This document shows, piece by piece, positions 1 to 12,218 of a stretch of 64,000 nucleotides of DNA (its first letter is position 1; each line of letters begins with the position of its first letter). The notes below the pieces were generated by a model. The model saw only the letters and a list, made by a program, of their open reading frames with translations, was not told the origin of the DNA and did not search any database. This DNA comes from Paramyrothecium sp. XJ0827 (Eukaryota > Ascomycota > Sordariomycetes > Hypocreales > Stachybotryaceae), in contig JAJFPB010000003.1 of assembly GCA_020881915.1 (NCBI GenBank), forward strand, positions 2,170,001 to 2,234,000, written 5' to 3'. A program made the translations under genes and the position numbers.

Positions 1-63
1 GCATCCCCGTCGTTGCGTCGAAGGTGGGAACGAGTTTTTCTCGTTGCGGGGGACCCAGCTTAC

Positions 64-452
64 CTTGCCGAAGACGCCAAACAAGGCGATCCACAGGACG
101 AAGAGGACAAAGTCCCACGCGGCGGCGATCACGCCCAGGAGCCGGAGGACGAAGGGGATGAAGTACAGGACGCACGTCACGGCCGATAAGGCGCCGACCA
201 CCACGGCGTAGACCTGGATCCTCGTCAGCGCATGCCTCCCGCAGATATGCCTCCCGCAGATTGATGTTTCTTGAGCGGAGTGAGTGGACTGCCTGCTCTG
301 CTTACCCATTTTGAGTCGCTGTAGCTGCCGGCTTCATTGGCGCGTTGCAGGTCGGTGCCGTAGAGGCCGCAGACGGTGAGCGACAGCGCGAAACAAAAGA
401 AATGGATGACGGTGAAGAACAGGTAGCTGAGGGCTAGATCGAAGAGCGCCAT
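64..452 (-). CDS. Small multi-pass membrane protein, 5' part only
   Basis: Function not recognised. Two exons are visible: 452-306 (49 codons) and 213-64 (50 codons). They are separated by a 92-bp intron (305-214, GTAAGC...CCAG), and both junctions are phase 0. A second donor, GTAAGC, follows at 63, so the gene runs off the left end of the window. The 99 visible residues are almost all hydrophobic: one membrane segment near residues 5-30, then two more in exon 2 (about 50-68 and 74-98). A short polar loop containing Gly-Tyr-Ser-Asp-Ser lies between segments 1 and 2. The layout resembles fungal MARVEL-like four-helix membrane proteins, but the fourth helix is outside the window and the assignment is a guess. 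The start was chosen as the first ATG; it has a good context and precedes the first helix directly. Confidence 0.7.
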
Positions 453-3400
453 GGTGGAAAATGTCGATGTCGACGCTGCTGCTGTCGTTTGGGCTGGCCT
501 GGTCTGGTCTGGTGTTGAGGTTCGTTCGTTTGCCGAGACCGACGAGACGTCGCTTGTTCAAATACACGCAATGGAATTTTCAGGCCCGTCCAATTAACCT
601 TTGTTGACCTTTCCACGGGTGCGAAAAAAGGTTTCAGATATGGAGCAACATAGGGTCATGCATTTCTCTTCGGTTTTTGGGCTGCATCAATTTATCACCA
701 TAGGAGTGCCCTGGCGAGCAGCGTGTCGGGGACACAGTGACGTCACGAGGGTCATCAGCTCTGCCCAAGACTTGGCACGCGCGAGCGCAATGACCCCTTC
801 AACTGGGAATCGCTTGGGGCTGATCGGACCCCTAAACCTCTTAGTGTCGAATGTTCAGCATGGACTCTTTTTCCCTTTTTTTCCTTTCTCTTCCTTGGTA
901 GCCAACGAACATTTACACGCTAACGCCGATGCAACCTACGTCAAGGACCAGGTGCCTTCATCGTGAAGGCCCTTCGCCCCTTTGGGATGGTTCCGCCATG
1001 GTGTCTTCCCCGACTGTCCTTTCGGAACGGGGGGCTTGCAGAACAAGGTTAAGCCGCGCAGCGACGTGGAACAAGCCGGGGGCTCGAACACGTTCACCAG
1101 ATCCGATTTGTTGAGAAGTCCTGCCGCCCGTGCTGCAAAACCAATGCAGCAACAAGAAAGACAAGTCCACTGATGCGACCCCAAAAAGTATGATTGGCGG
1201 TAGACAGCATTTGAGCGTCCATGTATGGTTCGACTCGACGCGCTCGATCACGATCATCGTTGTTGCTGGCCCTCCCAGGTTACGGGTGCACTGTTCGCCA
1301 GATCGAGAGCACCTCACCGCTTAATGCCTCAAACATGGGCCGAGGAAGGTCGCTTGGCGCTCGTCGATAGCTGGCCGAAGGGCGAGCACGGTGAGTTCGA
1401 AGGGCCTTTCTGTCTGGCCCATTTTCGACAGCTTGCGCTAGTGGACGGCCATGTTCCTTTCGCAAAGGTAAAAAGTCGTGTTTGTTTGTTTGGTTGTTTG
1501 GCAGACACGCCGTCCACCTAGGTGCGCCCGGGGCTGTCCGTACTCGTCCCTCGCGGCGTGGTGTCGGGATTCCTCGACTGTGAATGCGTGTGGTTTCCAA
1601 AAGGTCCGCTGCATGCTGTACACTATGAGATGTCTGGTAAATACGATGAGGTCGCGAGTTCATTGGTTTCAGTACCAACTTACCACTTGCGTTGCCTTGA
1701 CCCTTGGTGCACCATGGCTCCTGAACAACCGCGGGTGCTCACCAATCTTCTTGTTCCTGGGATCGCCCTCGCGCGGTCATTCGAAGTACCCGCAGGGAAT
1801 GGTGATGGTCAAGAGCCGCAACGACAACGACGCAGGTGAGGGAGGGAAAAGAGCCGCAGACCCCACGGCCATGATGCTTCCTCCCGCCCTTCCCAGTGCA
1901 ATTACCTTGGGCCCGCGAAGTGAATGAGGCAAGTTTGCCCAAAGAAGCATTCCGGCTGTAGAAAAGCCTAGTTTTCGTCTCCGTTGCCCAACATGCTGCT
2001 GCTGCTCCTGCTGCGGATCCCCGGGGGTGTGGGCACCTAAGCCTCAAGGCAGCAGAGTAGATTCCCGGCGGGCTGCCCAGAAACCAGCGGGCCCATGGTT
2101 GCCGACTTGGCTATTGAATGAGTCTTCAAATCTGACAGGCGTCGAGATTAGGATGCCACGTGAGGGGTGCTAGCTGTCTTGTTCCTTGCTGCGCTTTCCT
2201 CCCGATTACCCGTTCCGCTGGTGACTTTTGGCAATTCGCGCCCCATCTCGTGGGTGTAAGTCGACTTTTCCCTTGGTGTTTGCTGCGACTCTTCGCGCTG
2301 CACAAGCCCCATTGCCTTGTTTCGCCAGCGCCTCCAACTTCAGGTTTTCCGTCTTCAACCCAAAAATCCTCCCCGCCTTCGAGGACGCCCGGCGTTGCCT
2401 GAGGCTGCTCGCCTTGCCTCGCCTCGTCTCCTCTTTTCTCCTCCCTTCCTCATTCCCTCATACCCTCAGGGCGCAATTGGTTTTTGCCTTTTCGTTCTCC
2501 CACAAGGCTGAGACCAAAAGCCCGTTCACGCCTGTTCACGCTCTGCTGGCCCCATTCCCAAGCAATTCACCGAGAAATGCAGCTTACATCGTCATCCGGC
2601 CTGATCAGTGCCTCAATTGCGGGCGGGCAGTGGCCCTAGTTCCTGACGGGGGCACGTTGTGTTTGTTCGAGAAGAGAAGCCGTGTGGCCCCCCCCCTCCC
2701 CCCCTCTCTCCACCTCCCTTTTCCTTATTCTCCCGTTTGGGTGGACGCTTTGTCCATTTGTCCGCGTCCCGCATCGCGGGTACCGTTTGGTAGGGGAGGG
2801 GGGTTTTGATCAAAACGATGGGACGAACCGTGAGGCTGGTCCGCGCCCGTGATTGTGGCTGAGGGTTTGCAGGGACCCCCAATCGCAAATCGTCAGATGC
2901 AATCCCGATACGGCTGCCTTCATCGCAAACAGGACGAAATCTTCCGAATTGGCCAAGGAGGCACATTCGCAGACAGGGACAAGCACCGGGTACGGGTGCG
3001 GGCACAGGCACAATCGCAGTCTCGTTCCCTTTCTCCATCCCTTCGCCCAGAGCAAGCGGCAACAGGGGCAGATCTCGACGAGACCAGGTTGCGGTTTGTA
3101 TGATTGCTCGGCTGCCTGGACTTTGCGACCTGGGTCGCCGCACCGCACTAGCCTCACTTCGCTGGAGGTTTTTGGGTCTGGTTTGCTTCAGCCTGCGCCT
3201 GGTCCAAAGCACCCCCTGGCTGCTGGGCCCCAGGCTCAGCCAATTCGCGCGATTGCGCAGTCCACTCGCTGCGTTCCACCCACGAGGGGCCCCCGTTCAG
3301 CGACGCCGACCGTTCACGCATTTGCGCCGCAGTTTGCTGCGTGACAGGCCAGACGCTCGACACTGGCGCAAACGCACACCCTCCCCAAGGCCCAAGGGGC

Positions 3401-4057
3401 GATTTGCGATGCCATGCTTGTCTGTCTGTCTGGCAAGCAATGTGGGGCACGTAGCCCCCACACTCACGGCGCCGCCCCGGTGACCGAAGCACGGCGGACT
3501 CTCTCTCTCACCCCAGGGACTCCCCAATCTGTCGCAGGGGCCCGTCCCTTTGGTCCTGCCTGGGGCTGCCCTCCAGGCAAACACAGCTCAATCCAGCCGT
3601 GCCATTCGCCCATCGTCGTCGTCGCTGGAGACTCGCTGCTGCGGTTCATGCTCCTGTGTTCCACACCGGAACTGGGCCGTGCCTGAGCGTGGAGTCTCGT
3701 CCCTTCTCTTACCCGTATCTTGCCGCCTTGGGAGTCAGGGCTAGCCAGTTTGATGGCTTCGATTGGCAATCGTGAGTCTTCGCACTGCCGCTTGGCTATG
3801 TCATCATGAATCACAAACGTCTTGCCGCAGGGCATTCTTCTCGTGTCAGAAATGTTCCCGAAGGCTACTGCGGAGGTCGCCGTCGTTTCGAGACTTAAAT
3901 ATTCCTGCCTCCTCCGGATATCCTGAGGCCCTTCTTTCGTCCATCACATTGCGGTACAAAACCTCAACTACCTCAACCGATTTCCTCAGGCATCTTGCTT
4001 CCTCTCGGCTACCACACCCTCCTCAACCAGACGTACAATTTACCACCCACATTCAAG
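453..4057. other. 3.6-kb gene-free, GC-rich intergenic stretch
   Basis: No reading frame here has the composition of a protein, splice sites that rescue one, or a recognisable domain. Open frames overlap on both strands, as expected from high GC. The stretch contains pyrimidine-rich tracts (for example around 2690-2720 and 3890-4050) that could be promoter and 5' leader of the gene starting at 4058, and the promoter of the minus-strand gene ending at 452. I see no tRNA, repeat array or mobile element. Confidence 0.5.
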
Positions 4058-4386
4058 ATGCCCGGTCACCACCACCACCACCACTACCATCGCCATGCCG
4101 GCAGCAGCTCGCCTGCCTCTTACACTACCTACCCACCCCTCAGCACCGGCGGCAGCACGAGCCGCGGTAGCTACGATCAGACCTACGGTCTTGGAGGGAT
4201 CAACACTCGTCCAAGCGGAACACTGAAGTGGCGATGCGTTAGTCCTCCCCAATCGATCGTACCATGTCTCAATTGCTAACATGTGAACAGTGCCGATGTG
4301 CCGATGGCTGGTTCTCTACAGCCATTGACGACTACTGCCCGAGCTGCCACTCTGCTCGATGCAGCAACTGCCAATTCGCGCGATAA
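4058..4386 (+). CDS. Small His-rich protein with C-terminal Cys cluster
   Basis: Function unknown. Two exons: 4058-4237 (60 codons) and 4291-4386, separated by a 53-bp intron (GTTAGT...AACAG) with a clear CTAAC branch site at 4276-4280. The junction is phase 0, giving a 91-residue protein. The N-terminus is a run of six His after Met-Pro-Gly, followed by a Ser/Thr/Gly/Tyr-rich low-complexity stretch. The last 35 residues are compact and hold seven Cys (WRCCRCADGW, then YCPSC, ARCSNC), a pattern suited to binding zinc. Small proteins ending in a W-x-C-x-x-C...C-x-x-C module are common and uncharacterised in ascomycetes. The start has a good context (CAAGATGCC). Without splicing the frame would stop 14 codons into the intron and lose most of the Cys cluster. 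Confidence 0.75.
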
Positions 4387-5996
4387 ACGATTGACAATGT
4401 TTACGAACTTGCCTTTCTTCGATGCGCTTGCTTCTTCAACGCCTTGTCTGGCGTCTTCTACTTCTTCTGCGACGACCAGATTGCATTCTCAACTCTACGA
4501 AACCACCCCATTCAGACGACACAGGATGCTTTTACGATGTTTTTCAAGGACGCGACGCGATGGACGGATGAATGATGGATACGATATACTTTTGGGACTG
4601 GAATTGGTCTAGATTTCGGGGGCAGCAATGTCCGCTTGTACTTTTCTTCTTCTTTATCCTCACGACAGGACCAGCATGGGCGGATTACAGGACCCGGCGT
4701 TTGATAGCATTTACGAATCGGCAAATTAGACAGAACACTGGGGGAGGGAATGGAATACGGGGGCGGGCTTGGCTTGGATTGCAATACACATCTCGTTTTC
4801 GTTTCTCCTTCGCCTTGTTGACTCACACGCAAACCCGTGATCCTGTGCGACCAAACCACCAAAAAGTTTCCAGCCAAGCACAAGGCTCGAAGTCGCACAG
4901 ATGACCCTGACCCTGGGAAGAGCCTCCTCAATTCGCCAACGAGAAGCCCGGAGAGCCTGGATGGTCCCCACCAGAGGCTCCCCGCAGGGCAGAACATGAA
5001 GGGGACCCCTGCTCCGCCCGCCGCCGCCCCCCCTCCATCTTCAATGGCGGCAGATGCGCTAGGGCAAAACTGCCTGTGAAGACATTCACCTTGTCTGACT
5101 TGTTGCCTGATTGAGCTGATCTGAATTGAGGCAACGCTGGGGCCAGACCACACGGGTGCCCGGTTTTTTTTCCTGCCCCTCGTAGGAATCAATTGGGTGC
5201 ATAAGTTACGTAGATATCAGGCAGCCGTCGCGCCTGTGACTAACATGAAATCTTGAACACTGAGCCAACCGGCGTCTTTTTTTTGACATCACGGTGATAC
5301 TATGATCTCACAACCCGTTCAGTTCATCTCGCAAAGCGCACGCTTGACAGACGCTGTGACAATCGACAATTAACAATTGGCGCCCCGCGATTGGACTGGC
5401 CGCCCCCGGGAGGCGCGTTCCGGGGAAAAACTGTAACTGTACCGGCTGTGCAACGCGGCGATCCGAGGTCACGCCCTCAAGCCACAACCGCAAGGCCTCC
5501 CCCCTTTTCTGTTTTGTGCGCCCTTCAGCGGTTCAATACTCGGCGGTAAGACTACCTCTGAAGGATGTGTTACCCTCCCGGAAAATACGCAACGTCGGGC
5601 TGCAGGTGCGACTTGATCCCAACAGCGCGGTGTAACGTGCGGCCGCGTAATTACTGCTGGGTGGGCGTGTGTGTGTGTGTGTGTGTGTGTGTGGCCGCGA
5701 CGGCGCCTTGGGGCCGTAGACGCGCGGATCGCAAGGCAGCCTTTGGGAGGACGCGAATGTGAGGGTGACGCCGGATCATACCCGGGCCAGATCGCCAGTG
5801 CGATGAAGGACGACCGGGCCACCCGTGTAACATCGGCAGCGTTTGTGCCTGGCAGCCGCCCTTGAGGGCCAGTCGTCGCTACGCTGACCATTTTGTCATG
5901 GGCACGCGAGCAGGTGTGGTGACGAAAAACGAGGGATGGCAGGGCAAATCTAGCCATGCGCGATCCAAATGTCCTACCATATCATCATGCATGTAT
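4387..5996. other. Intergenic stretch without a gene
   Basis: This is the shared 3' side of the small Cys-cluster gene (plus strand) and the NLR gene (minus strand, ending at 5997). No coding region could be supported. The only distinct structure is the GT dinucleotide run at 5667-5693. Confidence 0.5.
5667..5693. repeat. (GT)13 microsatellite
   Basis: Uninterrupted alternating GT run of 27 bases in non-coding DNA between two genes. It is likely length-variable between isolates. Confidence 0.95.
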
Positions 5997-8900
5997 CTAC
6001 TCTTGAGCCACATCAAGGCTCTCTATGTCTTCTCCATCCTCCTCGATGAATTGGGCCAAGTAGAGAAGTCCAGGCTTGCTAGGCGACCAAGACATGCCTT
6101 TCAACGCCCTCGTGCAATTCGCAATGCTGGTTCCTCTGTCAAGCAAGCACCGGACGGTATCTGGGTGGCCAGTCCATGCTGCCCACGACACTGGCGTCAT
6201 ATCCTCCTTGTCTTTGCTCTCCGTATTGGCGCCCTTGTCGAGAAGAAACCGGACCATTTCTGTTTGGCCGTTTTCTGATGCAATTGATAGCGCTGTACTG
6301 CCGTGTTTGTCGCAGCTCTCGATGTTGGCTCCTCGGGAAACGAGGAATTGAACCATCTCATCGAGGTCCATCGCGGCTGCATACAACAGTGCAGCCGTTC
6401 CCCTTTCACTTTGAAGTTCGATATCGGCGCCACGATCAATTAGAGCTTTGACTATGGCCATATTTCCACGCCGCACCGCCTTCATCAGAGGGGTCATGCC
6501 TCTGTTATTTCTCGCATCTACCAAGGCGCCGTTCTCCAGGAGCACTTGCACAACTGCCTCGTGGCCCAAGTCCGCTGCGATGAACAAAGGTGTCTCGTCG
6601 TCCTTGTCCCGGTCATTGACCTTTGCACCATGGCTGAGCAAAAGCTTCACGACTGTCTCCCGTCCCTCCAAAGTCGCAACGAACAAAGGTGTCCGGGACT
6701 CGCAGTCGCGAATGGTCAATTTTGCGCCTTTCATGAGCAGTAAGTGCATGATGTCTTCGTAACCCGCTCCTGTCGCCAGCATCAAAGGGGTCTGGTGGTT
6801 GATATCCATTGCGTCAACGTAGAGAGAGCTTTTTCGCAACAGCCATGTACGTCCAAGGCGTTTCGGCTCGAAGTCCAGAATTCTTGCGACAATGTCTGCG
6901 TGGCCATGGCTGCTAGCCCATGATAGAGCGGTACGATAATACACATTGTCCGTCGCTATCAAATCCGACCATTTCATCTTGCCTTCTAATGTGATTCGCA
7001 CAATCTCTTCTAGACCAAAGCAAGACGCAAAGACTAGCATTGGCATAGACAACAGAAGTAGTGGTGTGCCATTTAACCCTTGTGCGCGGCTCCTAATGCT
7101 CAGCCAATCTGAGCGCTTCTCGCAAAGCGTCGTGGCTTTTTGGATAAGCTCATCTGTCAACCGGTTATGCGCTCCACGGAAATGTGTTACCCAGTACTCG
7201 GCAGCATAAGCTCGTAACCTAGGTTGAGCCTTTACTTGAGACGCATCATGCTGCAGCACGTTATCGCCCCAGGGCTCAGCTTCACTACTGTCGTCAGAAC
7301 CATCGCTGTCTTGCCTCATTAGTCCATCATCCTTCTGAATAGCTGCACCTCCGAGGTCCAGTACGTAAATGCCGTTGAGGCATAGATATCGCACGCATAC
7401 CTCGGCTGCCGTGAGGTGCGCATTCGCCATGGTGATCGAGTTTTGCCATGTCATGCTTTGGTCATCCCGTAACACTGTATTTCCTGTGGATGCCTTGGAT
7501 AATAAAAACTCTTTTGCGGTCTGGTGAATCAGGTACAGTCTATCATCGACAACCATCACAAATAAGCCGCAGAGTTCTCGGACGGTTGTGCGGAATCGGT
7601 CTGGGCCTTCAAGCTGGAGATCTGTGAAAGAGCGATGCTTTGATTCGATAGCCAGCGCTTCGGCTACTTCTCCGAGTCCAAGAGGGCGCTCCGCGGCAAC
7701 GATGATCTTCAAGAGTTTTCTGGCTTTCTTGATATCTCGACTGCGACTGAGTATCTTCTCGTATGCTTCATTGACTGTTTGGGGTAGTTTCCGCACTTCG
7801 GCTTGCAAGCTCTGCTTGGTGATGCTAATCATGCCATTCAAGACGTCACAGACGAGATAAACCCATAGATAGGTCCTGTTCTTGTCTTTTGTCAACTCAA
7901 TGCGCAACATCTGCTGCTCGTTGTCGGTGAGCCTGAGGCGTACAGCCAATTCTTCAACCTTGGCCCTTATGACAAGATTGATTTCGTGGGAGATTTGCTC
8001 AACTTCGGCATCACCTTCGCCACTGAGATGAATGCAATGTTTGAGACTGCGCATGTGGCGTTGTATATGAACATAGGGTCGACTCGTTATGAGAAACTTC
8101 AAGCGAGAAGCGGGATTGTTTTGCTGGTAGAACTCTTCCAGCTTGTTCAAAAGCTGGGTTCGATCCTGCGACTCACACTCATCCAAAGCATCCAGAATGC
8201 AAATGATCTCTTCTCCGCCAGTATCGGTTGTGACACTGAGGAGAACCTCCCAGAGAGTGGTAAAAGAATCCAAGCTTTGCCTGTTCTTGCTCAGCTTTTC
8301 ACCCACTGCTCGAGTGAACAATGCGGGTTTCTGGTAAAAGAGCTGATGCAGAATGCAACGCAAGGCATTTTTAACATCTTTTTGATCCAGGTAGTCATCC
8401 TTAAAGAAGAAGTAAGTCGTAGTCCTGCCAGATGACGATGCCAACACGTTATCGACCAGATACTTTGCCAATACTGATTTCCCACATCCGGGATCTGCAG
8501 AAACCCAAAGCATGCCGGAGCCATCTTTAAGGTTCCATTCTTTGTATAGCGTGTGATGCAAGAACCACTCGCATGTTCCCAACACTCTGTTCGGATTCCT
8601 ATCCTTGCGATCTTCGTAAGGCAGCGGAGCCAGGTTTCGGAGAATCTCAACCAAAGCCGGGTTTTCGGAGATCAGAGCTAAGCAATGGCTAGTTGAGCAT
8701 ATGAAAGAGGTCATCAAGACAGATATGGGGGTCTTCACCTTCATTTCGCTGCTTGACCAGTTCCCTTTCTGCATTTCGCAAGGTTGCACTACCGTGTCGG
8801 ATGAGGTCTTCCTGGGTTCGAATTATCTCTTCCCTCATGATTGCTCCAAGTTCGTCTCGCGATATCGCAGCTCTTTTGTTCAGTTTGTTGGACGCGTCTT

Positions 8901-9792
8901 CGTAACATTTCTTCAACCCGTCAATATAGGGATGGTGATCTGTGTATATGTGCCGAAGGAGTTTGAAGAAAAGCCGATGCAGTTCCGCACGCTCATCCGT
9001 AGACTTCAGCTTCAGGAAGAGGTCCGTGTTTTTCAAGAAGGAGGCGTATCTCATGTCTCTGCCATCAAGCGACACCGGGATAATGCCTGCCCTTCCGGTG
9101 CCTTCGTTATATCTGATTTGGAGAAACGCAAGTTCTGTAAGAACATGGTGAAACCCTGCTGAGTCGCATTTGGATTCCAGCTTCTGCAGTAAAAGGTCTT
9201 GCCAATTTTCATCTGAGCTTTTTACGTTTGCCTCCCAGTATTCCATGGTGTCCTTTATATGCAGCTTAGAGAGACTATCATTGCAGTAATTCTCCAGGAG
9301 AGGTGAGCCGCACAAGACAACCTTGTCAACGCTCGAGATAGAATTCGAGCTGCTGCCTTTCTGAGTCCGTGGCAGCAGACATAGCTGATTCGAAAGTATG
9401 TTGTGAAGCGCAGCATCACCACCTTCCCGAGTCTGCCACAATGGGAGTGGCCATTGATCTGACAACGCGCGCGAACGAATACGCCGCAGCCACTTGAGCA
9501 GTGACACGACGTGCTGTGAGTAAGCAGGCACCTTAGGATCATTTTCATGCGCATAGACGACGAAGACGCTCGGCGTGTCCGATCTACTAAAGACATCCGT
9601 ATCTGCTAGGTTGCGGAGAATTGACTCAAAGAGCTCATCGGTTGCTAGAACTCAAGTCAGCTGTGTTTGGTTGAAGTGAATAACAGAAGTGAACAAAAAA
9701 GCAGCCCTGCGATGAGCTAAAATGTTGCGGTACGCACCATCCGTGACTGACAACAAACTCTGAGTCTCGTCTGACGAAAGGTGGCGTTCCAT
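5997..9792 (-). CDS. NOD-like receptor: SEFIR/TIR-like + NACHT + ankyrin repeats
   Basis: Three exons: 9792-9738, 9644-8739 and 8677-5997, giving 1213 residues. Intron 1 is 93 bp (GTGCGT...TTCTAG) and intron 2 is 61 bp (GTGAAG...CTTAG). Both are phase 1 and both restore the frame exactly. Residues about 43-225 look like a SEFIR/TIR fold: a first strand SVFVVYAHEND, a helix ending KWLRR, a strand DKVVLCGSP, then HHVLTELAF with a Glu at 189, and a strand GIIPVSLDG. A linker (230-340) leads to a NACHT NTPase with Walker A DPGCGKS near 382-389 and Walker B ICILDALDE near 480-488. The C-terminal 290 residues carry about seven ankyrin repeats (TPL-type starts, LLL..GA ends). Fungal STAND proteins of this type bind a ligand through the repeats, oligomerise through NACHT and signal through the N-terminal domain, often in cell death. 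The SEFIR label rests on strand/helix pattern alone; NACHT and ankyrin are certain. Confidence 0.88.
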
Positions 9793-10985
9793 GACCCCTC
9801 AGCTAGTGTCCCGCTTTTGCGGAGGTGAAACGTTCTTCGTTGAATGTGAACAATATCGGTAGAGTAGTGGTCGCAAGGCAGGTCCTCGGCCGACAGACGA
9901 AGCTGCGTCTTCCTCGTTACAAGCCTTCCGTGAGTACCTTCACTCGTTGCGCCCAAGACGCTTCGTTCAGCGGCTGGAAATGATGGTCATGAAGAGCGAG
10001 ACTGTCGAAGCTGTTGGGCCTGCATGTCTCAGCCACATCCTCTTGCGGACCATGTGACTGCCTTTTGATAGCATAGCCTTCTCAGCGAATTATTGTGGAA
10101 GCACAGACCCTAGCCACAATTAGTAAGACACTTATGCACAATGTTTATACCAAGGGAAATTCCCCGGAGGTCGAAGACCGAACTATAAATTCGATCATCG
10201 CCTAGGAGATGCATGCACTCTCTTGTTCTTAGCCTGAGAGTTCTTGGGGCATTCTGCACAGCATGAGAACGACACTAAGAAAGCTTCAGCAGCTGTCGGT
10301 GGTCATCCAATAGCGCATTGAAGGGAAGAAAAGTTTGGACAGCTCAACTCAAGCCTGAAACTTTAAGATATTCTTTGGCTCTATCACATCAGGCGATTCT
10401 GTTCGCAACTCCGCAAAGAGCTGATATACTAGCCGCGCAACTGAGGTAGTGGCACCAAATCGGACACAACCTTTGATGTGTCCCCTGCAAATAGCGCATT
10501 GTAAAATAACAGCTTGAGGAAATACGAATAGTCATGGACACGGGACAATCAGGTTGCCCTTGGAAAAAAACAAATGCATTCACGTCACGGATAAAGGCCA
10601 TCATGATAACATGATTTAGTATTTCAAATTGGATTTTGTACTCACTCTATCTTCTAGCTTCTGGGGCCGGATGGGATGGATTACAAGTTTACATATATCT
10701 TGGAAAACGAGAGAGAACTCAAACAGGCAGTCGGTGGAGAAAATGATAGTAAAAATGGTAGTAGAATTGGAATGAGAGTAGTGTAAAATGAGGTGATGAC
10801 AAGAGAAATAGTTTAAAAATATAGTTTAAAAATTAAAGGGATTGGTTAAAATAGCCGATTTCAGAGTATGTCCTCTAACGCTTGAATGTATAGGTGCACA
10901 TGCGCTGCATTGTCCTGAAGAGGACTTTCAAGCACTAAAGTAAATAGTCGTTTGTCTTCAGCCGTCATGATGGATGAGATTTGGC
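9793..10985. other. Intergenic stretch, no gene seen
   Basis: This lies between the NLR start and the degenerate end of the C2H2-Clr5 gene. The short frames present (for example near 10389-10604) have no protein-like composition and no partner exon. Around 10740-10850 the sequence becomes AT-rich. The promoter of the minus-strand NLR gene should lie in the first few hundred bases above 9792. Confidence 0.45.
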
Positions 10986-12218
10986 GTACTTCTTCCAACC
11001 CCATTTCATGAACTGGGACTTGTATTGCATTCGTGCTGTTATTCCTTACGGTCAACGACAATCACCCTCAAAGGTCGAGTGTTTACAAGAGGACTCACCT
11101 AGCCGTGAAGCCCTGCTCCTTCATGAGCTCGGCGACGCGAGACAATGGCAGGTTTTTGTCAATGTACAATAGGTGGAGAGTTGGCTTTTTGGCCGCCCAT
11201 ATTTCGGTGGTTATCAGTTTCCACCTTGGAGGCGGTGCATTCATTGTGGTAGCCACAGGGTGGCCGCTACTTTGTGTCACGCTATTGACTGTCGACTGAG
11301 GTTGTGACCGACTTTGTGGTGGAGCGGTAGTGTCCTGTTTGCTTTGCCACAGGTCCGGTTCACCACGAGACGTTGTGCCGGGATCAGGCTGTTCAGGCCG
11401 GGCTGGAGGCCCTTCAAGGGCCGACTGCCTGTTCGCATCGTTGACACTCACAGTAGCTGGATGCAGAGTGGATACTTCGAGATCCTCGGCAGAGATTGTT
11501 CGGAATCCAGGTTCGCTGTCATCTGCTTGTTCGTCGATCATCATTGGGTTTGTTGGCAGCGTACCCCTCAACTCTGGTACGCTGTACATTGCTTCCTCGC
11601 TATCGCCATCTGATCTTAGTGATCCGGAAGGCACGCGCGATAGCAGATCATGGTCGTTAGCAGTCTGGTGAACTATGCCTAACGCTGCGTTTAACGCGGT
11701 CCTAATGAAAGCCTGCAGTTGTGACTGTTGCAAGTTGAGTTCGCTCGTAGGGAGGCCCTGACGTATGGCTGTGGAAAGGGAAGCCGTCAACCTTGCTTCG
11801 ATACTGTTGACTATTTCCAGGGCGTCGCCTGCATCGTATGGCGTTGCTGGTCGTGGGAGATCGGGGAAAGTATGTCCCATACAGCGTACCACTTTTCGAC
11901 ATTCGTCAGGCTTCTCGGCAGTCGCCTACGGAGCTCTTTAACCTGCCGCTGGGTCAAGCCCGCAGGCGGGATGATCGGTGTATTTGAGATCGGGCACGAC
12001 TCGTCCTGCCGAACGTGCCTCGTCAAGTCTTCTCCGGTTTGAAAACCGACGTAGCAGCGACGGCAGTAATTCAAATTGACGTGAGCCCGGAATATGTGCT
12101 GTTTCACGTCGGATATCCTCGTGAGTTGATGGCGTGAGCAGTCCTCGTAACGTCTGCGGTTCGCCTTGAGAAAGGGGCAAGCGTGTACACCACGGACTTT
12201 GACGCACCCACCACACAA
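10986..12218 (-). pseudogene. Broken C2H2 zinc-finger + Clr5-like gene
   Basis: Remnant of a fungal regulator-type gene read right to left. The first part (12218-11868) encodes a fungal C2H2-type zinc-binding block: ACPF, YEDC, DVKQHIFRAH, then NYCRRC and a second HVR..SC, ending KWYAVWDIL. At about 11866 the frame jumps. One missing T in a T-run (CTTTCCCC where CTTTTCCCC would continue) separates it from FPDLPRPATPYDAGDA, which continues in the next frame to 11098. That part ends in the start of a Clr5-type helix domain (KPTLHLLYIDKNLPLSRVAEL), followed by a 53-bp intron-like gap (GTGAGT...AACAG). The rest of Clr5 (QYKSQFMKWGWKKY) is then in the wrong frame by one base, near 11040-11030. There is no in-frame ATG at the 5' end; the open frame begins after a stop near 12263. 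Two shifts plus no start argue for a pseudogene; a sequencing error could explain one shift but hardly both. Confidence 0.75.

Noticed and set aside
601..3835. Many open frames of 60-200 codons on both strands
   Set aside because: They overlap each other in several frames, have composition driven by high GC, lack domains or splice partners, and none has a convincing start context.
4512..5957. Open frames of 226 and 162 codons on the minus strand
   Set aside because: No protein-like pattern; the second contains a Thr-His run that is only the translated GT microsatellite.
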